DNA from: an uncultured Pelagibacteraceae bacterium
GTDB lineage: Bacteria; Pseudomonadota; Alphaproteobacteria; Pelagibacterales; Pelagibacteraceae
Reading direction: 5' to 3'
Length of the DNA: 64,000 nucleotides
Assembly: GCA_902594835.1 (NCBI GenBank)
Contig: CACJNX010000001.1
Coordinates: forward strand, 1 to 64,000
The translations under genes were made by a program, and so were the position numbers. The notes beneath the pieces are model-generated. The model saw only the letters and a list, made by a program, of their open reading frames with translations. It made no database searches and had not been told where the DNA came from. Below are positions 8,011 through 19,804 of the stretch, piece by piece (the stretch's first letter is position 1; each line of letters opens with the position of its first letter).

Positions 8011-8804
8011 TATTGAATTATTTGAGTAAATTTTTTTAATAATTCTGCAGGATTGTCAGATTTTAAAAGTGATTCACCAATTAGAAAATTTTTAATTCCT
8101 GTCTTTTCATAAATATATTTAGCATCAGTTTCATTCTTAAATCCACTTTCTGAAATGATAGGGCCTTTATGTTCTTTTAAAGTTTCAAAAATAGAAATCG
8201 TATTGTTTATAGAGATGTCTAATGTTTTTAAATTTCTATTGTTAATCCCAATTAAAGCATTTTCGTATTTTAAAGCATTTTCAGCTTCTTTGTTATCGTG
8301 CACTTCAACTATTACTGAAAGGTTATGTCTTATTGCTTCAGCATAAATTTCATCTGCTAGTTTAGCATCTAAAGCAGCAACAATGATTAAAATACAATCA
8401 CTACCATAACTTTTAGATAAAGCGATTTGGTAAGGGTCAATAAAAAAATCTTTTGCTAAAACAGGAATTTTAAACTTTTTTTTAATATCTCTTATATAAT
8501 CGAGTTTACCAAGAAAGTGTTTTTCTTCAGTTAAAACTGAAAGGCAAGTAGCACCGTTATCTACGTACATTTTTGCAATATTTAAATGATTAAAATCTTT
8601 CACTAATTCTCCCGCAGAAGGGCTTGCCTTTTTTATCTCTGTTATTAGCGATGCCCTTTTATTATTGGCTATAACTTCTTTAAAATTTAATAAGTTATTC
8701 AAGGATTTTATTTTATTTTCAAGAGAGTCTAAAGAATTTGTCTTTTTAATTATTTTTAAAGACTCTTTTTTATCCTCAATAATTTTATATAAAACATTTG
8801 CCAT
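8010..8804 (-). CDS. trpC: Indole-3-glycerol-phosphate synthase
   Basis: Fourth step of tryptophan synthesis: ring closure of CdRP to indole-3-glycerol phosphate. 264 residues, a single TIM-barrel domain without a fused TrpF. Typical motifs are ITEIKKASPSAG (Glu and Lys active-site residues, near 50-60), VLTEEKHFLG, VLAKDFFIDPYQI, IGINNRNLKTLDI and the phosphate-binding ISESGF...FLIGESLL. Its start overlaps the trpD stop by one base, so it is translationally coupled as the last gene of ppiD-trpEGDC. trpF, trpB and trpA are not in the window. Confidence 0.97.
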   Translation of the reverse strand: MANVLYKIIEDKKESLKIIKKTNSLDSLENKIKSLNNLLNFKEVIANNKRASLITEIKKASPSAGELVKDFNHLNIAKMYVDNGATCLSVLTEEKHFLGKLDYIRDIKKKFKIPVLAKDFFIDPYQIALSKSYGSDCILIIVAALDAKLADEIYAEAIRHNLSVIVEVHDNKEAENALKYENALIGINNRNLKTLDISINNTISIFETLKEHKGPIISESGFKNETDAKYIYEKTGIKNFLIGESLLKSDNPAELLKKFTQIIQ

Positions 8805-9799
8805 TATTTCGATTGTAATTTTGTCAAATGCTCAAAAACTTTACCAGAACTTAAATGTTTAGTAGATTTGTCAAAAGCATTTTTAAAATCATTTTCTTTT
8901 CCTGAAACAATTAATCCTGCTGCAGCATTTAAGGCAACAGATTGTGAGAATTCATTAGAATTTCCTTTAAAGATATCTAAAATTTTTTCTGCATTGTATT
9001 CTGCATTTTTACCTTTTAAATTTTCTTTATCACCTTCATTTATACCAAGATCTTTTGGATTGATTGTAAATTCATTTATTTTACCATCTTTTAATTCCAC
9101 AACATTAGTTTTTGCAAAAGGTGAAATTTCATCCATTCCATCATCGCTATGAACAATATAAGCGTGTACAACATTATTTTCTTTTAGAGCTTCGGCAAAA
9201 GGTTTCATCCATTTTTTATCAAAAACTCCTATCACTTGTCTTTTAACTTGAGCTGGACTACTTAAAGGACCAATTAAATTAAAAATAGTTTTTTTACCCA
9301 TTTTTTTTCTAGCAGGCCCAACGTGTTTCATGGCTGAGTGATAATTTGGAGCGAACATAAAAGCAAAATTAAAATTTTTAATATTTTCTTCTGCTTCCTT
9401 TGGTTTTAAATTAATATTTATTTTTAAAGACTCCAAAACATCCGCTGAACCACAATTCGATGAAACAGCTTTATTACCATGTTTTGCTACTTTAACTCCC
9501 ATACTAGCTAAAACAATTGCGGCGGCCGTTGAAATATTTAAAGAATTTTGACCGTCCCCGCCAGTTCCACAAGTGTCAATGGTGTCTGGATCACAAGAAA
9601 CTTTTGTCGCTTTATCTCTCAAAACAAAGATACCACCGGCTATTTCATCTTTTGTTTCACCTTTTTTTATAAAAGCTTCTAGAATTTCAATAATTTGATT
9701 TTCTGCATGTTTACCTTCCATTAAATCTGTAAATAGAGATTTGCTGTCTACAAATGAAAGGTTTTGACCTTGTTTCAATTTAGTTGCTATATCAGACAT
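8804..9799 (-). CDS. trpD: Anthranilate phosphoribosyltransferase
   Basis: Transfers phosphoribose from PRPP to anthranilate, the second tryptophan step. 331 residues. The PRPP-binding DTCGTGGDGQNSLNIST motif (about 75-91), the KHGNKAVSSNCGSADVLE segment, and FNLIGPLSSPAQ near 180 are diagnostic. One base separates it from trpG upstream and its stop overlaps the trpC start, consistent with one operon. Confidence 0.97.
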   Translation of the reverse strand: MSDIATKLKQGQNLSFVDSKSLFTDLMEGKHAENQIIEILEAFIKKGETKDEIAGGIFVLRDKATKVSCDPDTIDTCGTGGDGQNSLNISTAAAIVLASMGVKVAKHGNKAVSSNCGSADVLESLKININLKPKEAEENIKNFNFAFMFAPNYHSAMKHVGPARKKMGKKTIFNLIGPLSSPAQVKRQVIGVFDKKWMKPFAEALKENNVVHAYIVHSDDGMDEISPFAKTNVVELKDGKINEFTINPKDLGINEGDKENLKGKNAEYNAEKILDIFKGNSNEFSQSVALNAAAGLIVSGKENDFKNAFDKSTKHLSSGKVFEHLTKLQSK

Positions 9800-9800
9800 A

Positions 9801-10367
9801 TTAATTAGTGATAAAATTTTTAATTAATTTTATACCCATTTTAGTACTTATACTCTCAGGATGAAACTGAAACCCATGAATATTATAATTTTTATGCATC
9901 AACCCCATAATTGTCTTATTTTTAGTTTCTGCAGTAATTATTAAGTCTTTTGGGAATTTTTTATGATCGACTACTAGGCTGTGATACCTTGTAGCTTCAA
10001 AATTATTTTGGATATTCTTAAATAGACCTATTTTCTTATGTTTAATTTTACTGGTTTTTCCATGCATTAAATTCTTAGCTCTTATAATTTTTCCACCAAA
10101 AACCTGACCAATAATTTGATGACCTAAGCAAACTCCTAGAATAGGTATTTTTTTGTATACTTCTTTCACTATTTTTAAACAATTACCAGCTTGGTTTGGA
10201 TTACCTGGACCTGGCGAAATAACAATTTTTTGATATCTCTTTTTCAAAATTGCTTTACCATCAATTTTATCATTTCTTACAACGTCAACATTTTTTTTAA
10301 AATTAGAGATGTAATGATACAAATTATAAGTAAAGCTATCGTAGTTATCTATAAGTAGAATTTTCAT
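9801..10367 (-). CDS. trpG: Anthranilate synthase component II (glutamine amidotransferase)
   Basis: Supplies ammonia from glutamine to TrpE. 188 residues, a complete class I amidotransferase domain with the nucleophilic Cys in GVCLGHQ (about residue 80) and the His-Glu pair in FQFHPESIST near 168-172. ISPGPGNPNQAG is the usual oxyanion-strand region. It may also serve as PabA, as in many bacteria with a single copy. It abuts trpE with no gap. Confidence 0.96.
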   Translation of the reverse strand: MKILLIDNYDSFTYNLYHYISNFKKNVDVVRNDKIDGKAILKKRYQKIVISPGPGNPNQAGNCLKIVKEVYKKIPILGVCLGHQIIGQVFGGKIIRAKNLMHGKTSKIKHKKIGLFKNIQNNFEATRYHSLVVDHKKFPKDLIITAETKNKTIMGLMHKNYNIHGFQFHPESISTKMGIKLIKNFITN

Positions 10368-11825
10368 TTAATCAACCGCTTTCATCAAGGCTTTAGCCTT
10401 ATTTACTGTTTCGGTATACTCTTTTTCAGGTTTACTGTCTGCAACCACACCCGCACCAGCCTGCACATAAAATTTATTATTTTTTATTAAAGCTGTTCTC
10501 AAAGCAATGCAGGTATCAAATTCACCATTAGGAGTAAAATAACCAATACCACCTGCGTATAACTTTCTTTTATTTTTTTCTAATTTATCAATGATTTCCA
10601 TTGCTCTTATTTTAGGGGCACCGCTCACTGTACCCGCTGGAAAGCCCGATAATAAAGTCTCAAATAATGAGAATTTATTGTTAAATTTACCTATAACATT
10701 TGAGACAATATGCATTACGTGAGAGTATCGTTCGACTTTAAATTTTTCTGTTACTTTTACTGTGTTAATTTTGGATACTTTTCCAACATCATTTCTTCCA
10801 AGATCTAATAACATTAAATGTTCTGCTAACTCTTTTCTATCTTTTAAAAGATCTAACTCGTATTTTTTATCTTCTTTACTATTTTTACCTCGAGGTCTAG
10901 TTCCAGCAATTGGTCTAATTGTTATCTCTCCATTTCTCAGTCTAACTAATATTTCTGGACTGCTTCCCAAAATATTAAAATCTTTATAATTAAAATAGAA
11001 CATAAATGGGGAGGGATTAGATTTTCTTAAATGATTATAAATCTCTATAGGTGTTTTATTTATTTTTCTTTCAAATCTTTGACTTAAAACAACTTGAAAT
11101 ATATCGCCTTTTTCAATGTGTGTTTTTGCTTTTTTAACAAGAGATTTAAATTTTTCTTTAGAAGTATTAGATTTTATTAAATTTTTATTAGGTTTTAATG
11201 TGAATTGTTCAGGAAGTTTAATATTTTCAAAATCTTCATATAAATCAAACTTTCTATTTATTGAACGAAATTCTTCTTCGTAATTTTTGATTTTTGTATC
11301 AGCATAAACATTTTCAATATAAAAAATCTTTTTTTTTATGTTATCATAAATAACTAAATTTTTAGGTCTAGATAATCTAACATCAGGTATTTTAAGATCG
11401 TCTATACAATTGTTGGGAATTTTTTCTATATAACGAATAACATCATAAGAAAAATAACCTACTAGCATTGAAGCCATTGAAGGTAGTTGATTAGGAGTCT
11501 TGATCTTAAATTCCTTAATAAGTTTATTAATATATTTAAGTGGATCAGATCTAATTTTAGTTTTTTTATCTAAACTATTAAGTGTAATGACGTTTTTATT
11601 AATATCCCATATTTTATCTGGATTAAGACCAATGATTGTATAACGTCCTTTGATCTTGCCTTTTTCAACTGACTCAAAAATAAAGCTATTTTTTTCAGCT
11701 AATAGAAATCTTAACAAGTTTTCTATTTTGTTATATTGATTACAAGACCTTACCCTAAATAAAATTTGATGTTTTTTTTTAGAATGATTTTTTTTAAATT
11801 CTTTTAAACTTAAGTTTAACTTCAT
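10368..11825 (-). CDS. trpE: Anthranilate synthase component I
   Basis: Converts chorismate plus ammonia to anthranilate. 485 residues, full length and separate from TrpG, not the TrpE-G fusion found in some rhizobia. Chorismate-binding motifs include FQVVLSQRFER near 245, IRPIAGTRPRG near 310, LAEHLMLLDLGRNDVGKV near 340, and FPAGTVSGAPKIRAMEII near 400. Its start overlaps the end of ppiD by 4 bp, so the trp genes are read together with a chaperone gene. I see no leader peptide or attenuator in front of trpE. Confidence 0.97.
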   Translation of the reverse strand: MKLNLSLKEFKKNHSKKKHQILFRVRSCNQYNKIENLLRFLLAEKNSFIFESVEKGKIKGRYTIIGLNPDKIWDINKNVITLNSLDKKTKIRSDPLKYINKLIKEFKIKTPNQLPSMASMLVGYFSYDVIRYIEKIPNNCIDDLKIPDVRLSRPKNLVIYDNIKKKIFYIENVYADTKIKNYEEEFRSINRKFDLYEDFENIKLPEQFTLKPNKNLIKSNTSKEKFKSLVKKAKTHIEKGDIFQVVLSQRFERKINKTPIEIYNHLRKSNPSPFMFYFNYKDFNILGSSPEILVRLRNGEITIRPIAGTRPRGKNSKEDKKYELDLLKDRKELAEHLMLLDLGRNDVGKVSKINTVKVTEKFKVERYSHVMHIVSNVIGKFNNKFSLFETLLSGFPAGTVSGAPKIRAMEIIDKLEKNKRKLYAGGIGYFTPNGEFDTCIALRTALIKNNKFYVQAGAGVVADSKPEKEYTETVNKAKALMKAVD

Positions 11826-13279
11826 TGAAATGAATTTTTGACACGATCTATAGTTCTTTGATTAATCTCAACCTTATACTTTTGATTAGCATTTTCATCG
11901 TACGATTGATAGATTTTGTTTATTAGATTTAAACGTGCCTTGGCTTGGTATTGTTCAAATTCATTATCTTTTTTATTTAGCTGCTTGTATTCAGTTTTTT
12001 TAGTTGATATTAAAAAACTTTTCGTTAGCGTACTGTTTGTAATTAGATTGATGTTACCATCTTTAGTTAAAAATATTCTTTTAACCAATCCTTCATCAAA
12101 AATGTCATTTTGTTTTAAATTAGATATTTTATAATCTTTTACAACTAATCCATTATCATCGGCAAATTTTTTAAAATTATTACCACTAAAAGCGCCTAAG
12201 CTAATGTCTTTAGCTAATGATGAATTTTTCTCAATTTTTGTTTTAAAATTTAATTGTGCATTAAGCGCATCTAGAACCTCAGGATCTTCCATTGGTCTAT
12301 TTTTTTTTATTTCATCTTTTATTTCTGCTAAATAGTATTTACTATCGACATTAATCACTTCAGGAGATTGAGGCATTTTTAAATTATATACCTTTTTAAA
12401 TAAATTATCTGATAAATTTTCTATCTTTTTTTTTGTTTCATTTTCTTTTTTTGCGTTGATTTCATTAAATTCCTCAATCTTTAAATTATTAGTTTTAGCT
12501 GCCTCTTCAAAAGATTGTCCGTCTAAAATATTATTTTCAATAATATCTAATTGTTTAAAAAAGCTTTCATCATATTCTTTATTTCCACCAATTAATTCTG
12601 GTTTGATTTCTGCGAATCTTATTGATTTTAATTCGGTAAAAAATACATTTTTATTTCTCTCGTAAAGCTCTTTAATACTTTCTTGTGATGGTTTATTTTT
12701 TGCGTGATATTTTTCTAAATCTATATATTGAATTGTCTTTATTTGGTTTTCTTTTCTAAATTCTTTTTCTACTAAGATGTCCGGAACAACTATTCCTCCT
12801 GCCAAAGAACTTAAAAATTGTCTTCTTTTTTCCTGTTCAATTATATTAGCTTCAAATTGAGGAGCTGTTATTCCACTTTTAAGTAAAAATTTTTCATACT
12901 CAGTTCTAGAAAATTTATTATCTTTAAAAAATAATTTATCATTTTTAATTATATTTCTTAACGCATTATCACTTACTACAATACCAAGCTTTTCGATTTC
13001 TAATGACATTACTTTTTTTCCTATATAATCAGATAAAATTTGTTCAACAAGATCTGTTTTAGATAAATTCTTTACCTGTTCTTTATTTAAGTTTAGACGA
13101 TTAATGTAATTAACGAATTCTTGTGTACTAATTTTATTAGAATCCACAGTAGCAACTACGTTTTGATTTCCACCTCTAAAGACATCACCCATACCCCAGA
13201 AGACAAATGGTAGGATAATTATTCCAACCAAGAGCTTAAGAAAAAAAGATTTTGATAATTTTCCTATTGATGTTGTCAT
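11822..13279 (-). CDS. ppiD: PpiD/SurA-type periplasmic folding factor
   Basis: 485-residue inner-membrane-anchored protein: short cytoplasmic N-terminus, one transmembrane helix (about 14-32, FLKLLVGIIILPFVFWGMG), then a SurA-N-like chaperone region (VATVDSNKISTQEFVNYINR, and VSDNALRNIIK) and a long Lys/Glu/Asn-rich periplasmic part with a weak parvulin-like middle region. Family members help outer-membrane protein folding at the Sec exit. Its neighbour relationship with the trp genes and tpiA is common in Alphaproteobacteria. Whether the prolyl-isomerase domain is active cannot be judged from the divergent sequence. Confidence 0.85.
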   Translation of the reverse strand: MTTSIGKLSKSFFLKLLVGIIILPFVFWGMGDVFRGGNQNVVATVDSNKISTQEFVNYINRLNLNKEQVKNLSKTDLVEQILSDYIGKKVMSLEIEKLGIVVSDNALRNIIKNDKLFFKDNKFSRTEYEKFLLKSGITAPQFEANIIEQEKRRQFLSSLAGGIVVPDILVEKEFRKENQIKTIQYIDLEKYHAKNKPSQESIKELYERNKNVFFTELKSIRFAEIKPELIGGNKEYDESFFKQLDIIENNILDGQSFEEAAKTNNLKIEEFNEINAKKENETKKKIENLSDNLFKKVYNLKMPQSPEVINVDSKYYLAEIKDEIKKNRPMEDPEVLDALNAQLNFKTKIEKNSSLAKDISLGAFSGNNFKKFADDNGLVVKDYKISNLKQNDIFDEGLVKRIFLTKDGNINLITNSTLTKSFLISTKKTEYKQLNKKDNEFEQYQAKARLNLINKIYQSYDENANQKYKVEINQRTIDRVKNSFQ

Positions 13280-13342
13280 TATATTAATTTATTAAGTTCA
13301 AAATTATACACCTATAGATTAAAATTTAAATTAAGGCAAATT

Positions 13343-14086
13343 ATGAGATACTTTATTGGCAATTGGAAAATGTTTGGTGTGCCAAAATCCATCAATATTC
13401 TTAACAAAATTAATTCATTCTATTCTAAAGACAAAAATAGAAATAAATATAGAGTAATAATTACACCTCCCTACACTTTAATTGAGAGTTATTCTAAATA
13501 TTTTAAAAATAAGAAGATTTCGATAGGTGCTCAAAACTGCTATCAGAAAGAACAATTTTCTTCAAACACAGCTGCCATTAGTCCTTACATGCTTAAGAGT
13601 GTAGGCGCCAAATATACTTTAGTAGGTCACTCAGATAATAGAGGTGAAGGAGATACTGACTCAATGCTTAAGGATAAAGTTAAATTTGCTCTTAAAAAAA
13701 ATTTGAAAGTAGTATTTTGCATTGGTGAGAATAAAACAGAAAAAAAAAATAACAGAACATTAGGTGTTCTCAAGAATCAATTGACAAAAGTGCTAGAAAA
13801 AAAATTTAATAAAAATAATATTATAGTTGCGTATGAACCTATATGGTCAATTGGAACAGGAAAAATTCCTACTGCAATTGAATTAAAAAAAACCACTATT
13901 CACATTAAAAAAGTTTTAAGTAATATTTTTAAAAAAAGTAGCCCAGCTGTTCTTTATGGAGGCTCCGTAGATGGTAATAATGTTGAAATGTTTAAAGAAA
14001 TAAAAGAAATAGACGGTTTTTTAATTGGCGGAGCATCTAAATCATCGAAAAAATTTATTGATATAATAAAAAATTACTATAGATAA
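13343..14086 (+). CDS. tpiA: Triose-phosphate isomerase
   Basis: Interconverts DHAP and glyceraldehyde-3-phosphate. 247 residues. GNWKM at the N-terminus carries the catalytic Lys, LVGHSDNRGEGD the catalytic His, AYEPIWSIGTGK the catalytic Glu and flexible loop 6, and YGGSVDGNN the phosphate-binding turn. The loop-5 Ser-Asp replacing the common Ser-Glu in GHSER is a mild variant. First gene of a plus-strand series, transcribed divergently from ppiD across a 63-bp gap; secG follows after 5 bp. Confidence 0.96.
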   Translation: MRYFIGNWKMFGVPKSINILNKINSFYSKDKNRNKYRVIITPPYTLIESYSKYFKNKKISIGAQNCYQKEQFSSNTAAISPYMLKSVGAKYTLVGHSDNRGEGDTDSMLKDKVKFALKKNLKVVFCIGENKTEKKNNRTLGVLKNQLTKVLEKKFNKNNIIVAYEPIWSIGTGKIPTAIELKKTTIHIKKVLSNIFKKSSPAVLYGGSVDGNNVEMFKEIKEIDGFLIGGASKSSKKFIDIIKNYYR

Positions 14087-14091
14087 GCTTC

Positions 14092-14391
14092 ATGGAAAGT
14101 TTACTTACATTTGTGAACATAGCTTTAGCGATAATATTGATAATTGTCGTTTTGTTACAAAGATCAGAAGGCGGCGCCTTAGGTTTAGGTGTTTCACAAG
14201 ACAATTTCACGTCCGCAAGATCAATGGGTACTTTTTTGACTAAATTAACTTCTATCGTAGCTGCTTTATTCATAATTTGTAGTATAGCAATTGTTGCAAT
14301 ATCCCGAGATGAGTATCGAGAAACACAATCAGTTCTTGAAAAAGAAGAGGAAGAAAATTCAAACCTTCCACAAATACCTCAGCCTAAGTAA
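14092..14391 (+). CDS. secG: Preprotein translocase subunit SecG
   Basis: 99-residue inner-membrane subunit of the SecYEG channel with two transmembrane helices (about 4-22 and 53-72). The linking segment LLQRSEGGALGLG, with an FTSARSMGTFLTK follow-on, is the SecG signature. The Glu-rich C-terminal tail has no conserved function. Position between tpiA and pyrG is the standard alphaproteobacterial order. Confidence 0.95.
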   Translation: MESLLTFVNIALAIILIIVVLLQRSEGGALGLGVSQDNFTSARSMGTFLTKLTSIVAALFIICSIAIVAISRDEYRETQSVLEKEEEENSNLPQIPQPK

Positions 14392-14426
14392 TTAAGACTT
14401 TGTAATTCTATTTTTTTAAAGTATAA

Positions 14427-16057
<1,631 letters not shown>

Positions 16058-16058
<1 letters not shown>

Positions 16059-16879
16059 TGTCAAATCATAAAGTAAAATGTTCTAACTTTGAAATAGCTA
16101 ATGATAAGCCATTTACTTTAATTGCAGGACCTTGTCAGTTAGAAAATGAAAAACATGCTTTAAAGATCTCATCAGAGCTTAAAAAAATTACTAGCGAACT
16201 TGGAATTAATTTAATTTACAAAACTTCATTTGACAAAGCTAACAGAACAAGTCTTAAAGGAAAAAGAGGCATGGGATTAGAAAAATCCCTTCCAATATTT
16301 GACAAAATCAGAAAAGAAATTGGATTACCTGTTTTGACCGATGTTCACACAGCTGAGCAATGTTCAATTGTTGCCAATCATGTTGATGTTTTACAGATTC
16401 CAGCATTTCTTTGTCGACAAACAGATTTGTTAATTGCTGCTGCTAAAACTGGAAAAATAATTAATGTAAAAAAAGGACAGTTCTTAGCACCATGGGATAT
16501 GGCAAATGTAATTAAAAAAATTGAAGAGTCTGGAAATAAAAATATTTTAATAACAGAAAGAGGAGCAAGTTTTGGTTATAATACTCTAGTATCTGACATG
16601 AGAGCTTTACCAATTATGTCAAAATTTGGTTTTCCAATTGTATTTGATGCTACGCACTCAGTTCAACAACCAGGAGGCATGGGTGATAAGAGTGGAGGAC
16701 AAAGAGAGTTTGTTCCATATTTAGCTCGAGCTGCAATAGCTGTAGGAGTTGGAGCAATTTTTATGGAAACACATGAAGATCCTGACAATGCGCCATCAGA
16801 TGGTCCAAATATGGTGCCATTAAATGAAGTAAAAGCATTATTAAAAAAATTAACTGAAATAGATAAGTTAATTAAATAA
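16058..16879 (+). CDS. kdsA: 3-deoxy-8-phosphooctulonate synthase
   Basis: Condenses phosphoenolpyruvate with arabinose-5-phosphate to Kdo-8-phosphate for LPS. 273 residues. [61 protein letters not shown] and the C-terminal [19 protein letters not shown] are all diagnostic. It agrees with the lpxI/lpxB genes in showing a lipid A plus Kdo outer membrane. eno follows after 5 bp. Confidence 0.97.
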
Positions 16880-16884
16880 AAAGA

Positions 16885-18141
16885 ATGGCAAAAATCAAAA
16901 GTGTTAAAGGGAGGCAAGTTTTTGACAGCAGAGGAAATCCTACTGTTGAAGCTGAAATCTTTTTAGATGATGGTTGCTCAGCTACTGCAATATCGCCATC
17001 TGGTGCATCTACCGGCGCATTCGAAGCTTGCGAATTAAGAGACAAAGAACAAGATAAATTTTTAGGCAAAAGTGTTAATACTGCAGTTCAAAATATAAAT
17101 AGTAAAATTTCAAATAAACTAAAAAACCTAGACTTCAATCAGCAAGAAAAAATTGATAAAATTTTAATAGAGTTAGACGGCAGTGAAAATAAGACTAACT
17201 TAGGTGCTAATGCAACATTAGCAGTTTCATTAGCTTATGCAAAGTGTAAAGCGATCGCAAATAAACAATCACTTTATAAAAGTTTAGGAAAATCTTACTC
17301 TTTACCAATTCCATTGATGAATATTATAAATGGAGGCGCACATGCTGATAATGATTTAAACATTCAAGAATTTATGATTAGGCCTGACTCTGCAAAAAAT
17401 TTTACAGATGCAATAGAAAAATGTTTTCTTGTAATACAACACTTAAAACAACTACTAAAATCTAAAAAAATGTTAACGAACGTTGGAGATGAAGGTGGAT
17501 TTGCTCCATCAATCAATTCAAATGAAGAAGCTTTAGACTTAATAGTTCAAGCTATTGAAAAGTCAAAATTAAAACCAGGTAATGACGTCGTAATTTGTTT
17601 GGATGTAGCTGCAAACGAACTAATGAATGAAAAAGGAGAATATTCAGTCCAATCATCTAACTTTCTTTCAGCAGATGATGTTATAAGTTATTACAAAAAA
17701 TTGATATCCAACTACCCAATCAAATCCATTGAAGATCCATTTGCAGAGGAAGACTGGCAATCATGGAAAAAGATTACTAATGCGATAGGAAATAATGTTC
17801 AAATTGTTGGAGATGATTTATTTGTAACCAATTCAAAAAGATTAGAAAAAGGTATTAAAGAAAAATCTGCTAATAGTATTTTAGTAAAACCTAATCAAAT
17901 TGGAACTTTGACTGAAACTTTAGAAGTTATTTCAAAGGCAAAAAAAGCAAATTTCAACACTATCATTTCACACCGATCTGGTGACACAGAAGACACGTTT
18001 ATAGCTGATTTGGCAGTGGCCACTATGTCCTCTCAAATTAAAACAGGTTCATTAGCAAGATCTGAAAGAGTAGCTAAATATAATAGATTATTACGCGTCG
18101 AAGAAGAACTTGGCAATCAAGCCAAAATGGCTAGAATCTAG
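16885..18141 (+). CDS. eno: Enolase
   Basis: Interconverts 2-phosphoglycerate and phosphoenolpyruvate. 418 residues. Motifs: GRQVFDSRGNPTVE at the start, SGASTGAFEA loop, NGGAHADNDLNIQEFM, VGDEGGFAPS (catalytic Glu), DVAANE metal Asp, SIEDPFAEEDW, VGDDLFVTN, the LVKPNQIGTLTET catalytic Lys strand and SHRSGDTEDTFIADLAVA. All expected catalytic and magnesium ligands appear present. ftsB starts 3 bp downstream. Confidence 0.98.
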   Translation: MAKIKSVKGRQVFDSRGNPTVEAEIFLDDGCSATAISPSGASTGAFEACELRDKEQDKFLGKSVNTAVQNINSKISNKLKNLDFNQQEKIDKILIELDGSENKTNLGANATLAVSLAYAKCKAIANKQSLYKSLGKSYSLPIPLMNIINGGAHADNDLNIQEFMIRPDSAKNFTDAIEKCFLVIQHLKQLLKSKKMLTNVGDEGGFAPSINSNEEALDLIVQAIEKSKLKPGNDVVICLDVAANELMNEKGEYSVQSSNFLSADDVISYYKKLISNYPIKSIEDPFAEEDWQSWKKITNAIGNNVQIVGDDLFVTNSKRLEKGIKEKSANSILVKPNQIGTLTETLEVISKAKKANFNTIISHRSGDTEDTFIADLAVATMSSQIKTGSLARSERVAKYNRLLRVEEELGNQAKMARI

Positions 18142-18144
18142 TTA

Positions 18145-18438
18145 ATGAAGTTAATTGAAAGTTTAAAAAAAAAGAAATTTATTTTATTTAATATTTTTTT
18201 TACTCTTTATATAGGTATAAATCTAATTGGGGGTGAAAGAGGATTGATCTCTTATTTTGATAAAAAAAATACTTATGAAAAATTGATTGAAGAGGAAAAA
18301 GTTTTGACTGCAAAATTAAAAGATTTGGATCATAAAATTTCATTGATAAACAAAAATGATCCAGATTATTTAGACTTGATATATAGGCAAAAATTTAACT
18401 ATGTGACTGAGGACGAAATTATAATTAAATTAAAATGA
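18145..18438 (+). CDS. ftsB: FtsB/DivIC-type septum formation initiator
   Basis: 97-residue bitopic division protein: N-terminal transmembrane helix (about 11-28), then a coiled coil ([25 protein letters not shown]) and a C-terminal segment ([25 protein letters not shown]) typical of FtsB/DivIC. Works with FtsL and FtsQ in the divisome. The position after eno is classic. The lipA start overlaps its stop by 4 bp; the pyruvate dehydrogenase genes often found between ftsB and lipA in Alphaproteobacteria are absent. Confidence 0.88.
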   Translation: MKLIESLKKKKFILFNIFFTLYIGINLIGGERGLISYFDKKNTYEKLIEEEKVLTAKLKDLDHKISLINKNDPDYLDLIYRQKFNYVTEDEIIIKLK

Positions 18439-19379
18439 GCGAAAAGCCAAGACATCCAGAAAAAGTAAATAAACCAATTAATCCCATTAAGAAAAAACCT
18501 GATTGGATAAGATCTAAAATCGTAGACTCCCAAGTATTTTTTCAAACCAAAAAAGTTGTAAACCAGAACAATCTTGTAACAGTTTGCCAGGAAGCAAATT
18601 GTCCAAATATTACCGAATGTTGGAGTAAAAAACATGCAACATTTATGATTATGGGGGACACATGTACTAGAGCTTGCGCATTTTGTGATGTCAAAACTGG
18701 TAAACCAACAGACCTTGATATTTTTGAACCAGCAAAAATATCTAAGGCAGTAAAAGATCTAAATTTAAAACATGTAGTAATAACGTCTGTTGATAGAGAT
18801 GATCTTGATGACGGTGGTTCAGAACATTTTTATAAAGTTGTTAAAGCTACTAGAGAAAAAAATCCAAAAACTTCAATTGAAGTTCTAACACCAGATTTTT
18901 TAAGAAAAGGTAATGCTTATAAAAAAGTTTTAGAAGCAGACTTAGATGTTTTCAATCACAATATAGAAACAGTTCCTAGACTTTATACAAAAGTAAGACC
19001 TGGTGCACGTTACTTTGCTTCATTAGAATTACTTAAAAACGCGAAGGCCTTTAATAAAAAAGTTTTTACTAAGTCAGGTATCATGGTTGGCTTAGGCGAA
19101 ACTAAAGAGGAAGTAATACAAGTAATGGATGATTTAAGATCAGCAGAAGTTGATTTTATTACAATAGGTCAATATCTTCAACCTTCAGCAAAACATCATC
19201 CTTTAGATCGATATTATCATCCAGATGAATTTAAAGAATTTGAGAATATTGCAAAAACAAAAGGCTTTTTACTTGTTTCTTCTTCACCTTTAACTAGATC
19301 ATCATATCACGCTGATGAAGACTTCAGAAGATTACAGGACGCAAGATATAAAAAGCTTGAATGTCATCCGCAACACTAA
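18435..19379 (+). CDS. lipA: Lipoyl synthase
   Basis: Radical-SAM enzyme inserting sulfur at C6 and C8 of protein-bound octanoyl groups. 314 residues. [13 protein letters not shown] carries the auxiliary-cluster cysteines, and [17 protein letters not shown] the CxxxCxxC radical-SAM cluster. [22 protein letters not shown] and the C-terminal [15 protein letters not shown] with the conserved RSSYHA Ser are all present. Its 3' end overlaps the coq10 ORF by 19 bp. Confidence 0.98.
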   Translation: MSEKPRHPEKVNKPINPIKKKPDWIRSKIVDSQVFFQTKKVVNQNNLVTVCQEANCPNITECWSKKHATFMIMGDTCTRACAFCDVKTGKPTDLDIFEPAKISKAVKDLNLKHVVITSVDRDDLDDGGSEHFYKVVKATREKNPKTSIEVLTPDFLRKGNAYKKVLEADLDVFNHNIETVPRLYTKVRPGARYFASLELLKNAKAFNKKVFTKSGIMVGLGETKEEVIQVMDDLRSAEVDFITIGQYLQPSAKHHPLDRYYHPDEFKEFENIAKTKGFLLVSSSPLTRSSYHADEDFRRLQDARYKKLECHPQH

Positions 19380-19804
19380 AAAAAATCATTCCTTGTAAAA
19401 AAAATCAACTTGTCAAGATGGTTCTTGATATTGAAAAATATCCTGAATTCGTTCCTTGGTGTATTGAAGGTAAGATTTTTGACAAGAATGAAAGTTCAGA
19501 TTTAATTACATTCAATGGAGATCTAAAAGTTGGTAAAAGTATCTTAAATGAAACTTTTTCAAGTCATGTTTCATATCATAAGGAGAGTGATAAAATTATT
19601 GTTACGAATTTAGATGGTCCATTAAAGCACTTAAAAAATGAGTGGCATTTCAAAGAAATAAATAACAATACACAATTAGAATTTTTTATTGATTTTGAAT
19701 TGAAAAATCCAATTTTAAATGGAATAATGAAAAAATCTTTTGAGCTTGGTTTAAATAAAATTGCAAAAGCTTTTGAAGAAAGGGCAGTTCAATTATATAA
19801 ATAA
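19361..19804 (+). CDS. Coq10-like ubiquinone-binding START-domain protein
   Basis: 147 residues. The polyketide-cyclase/START (SRPBCC) fold is recognised from the N-terminal ...[18 protein letters not shown] segment, the central [20 protein letters not shown] strands, [10 protein letters not shown] and the C-terminal amphipathic helix with the FEERA motif. Family members (RatA/Coq10) bind ubiquinone and help respiration. The annotated start overlaps lipA by 19 bp; no better start was seen. Position after lipA is standard in Alphaproteobacteria. Confidence 0.88.
   Translation: MSSATLKKIIPCKKNQLVKMVLDIEKYPEFVPWCIEGKIFDKNESSDLITFNGDLKVGKSILNETFSSHVSYHKESDKIIVTNLDGPLKHLKNEWHFKEINNNTQLEFFIDFELKNPILNGIMKKSFELGLNKIAKAFEERAVQLYK

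Noticed and set aside
10368-13279. A trp attenuator or leader peptide before trpE
   Set aside because: trpE overlaps ppiD, leaving no leader region; nothing with tandem Trp codons and paired terminator/antiterminator stems was seen.
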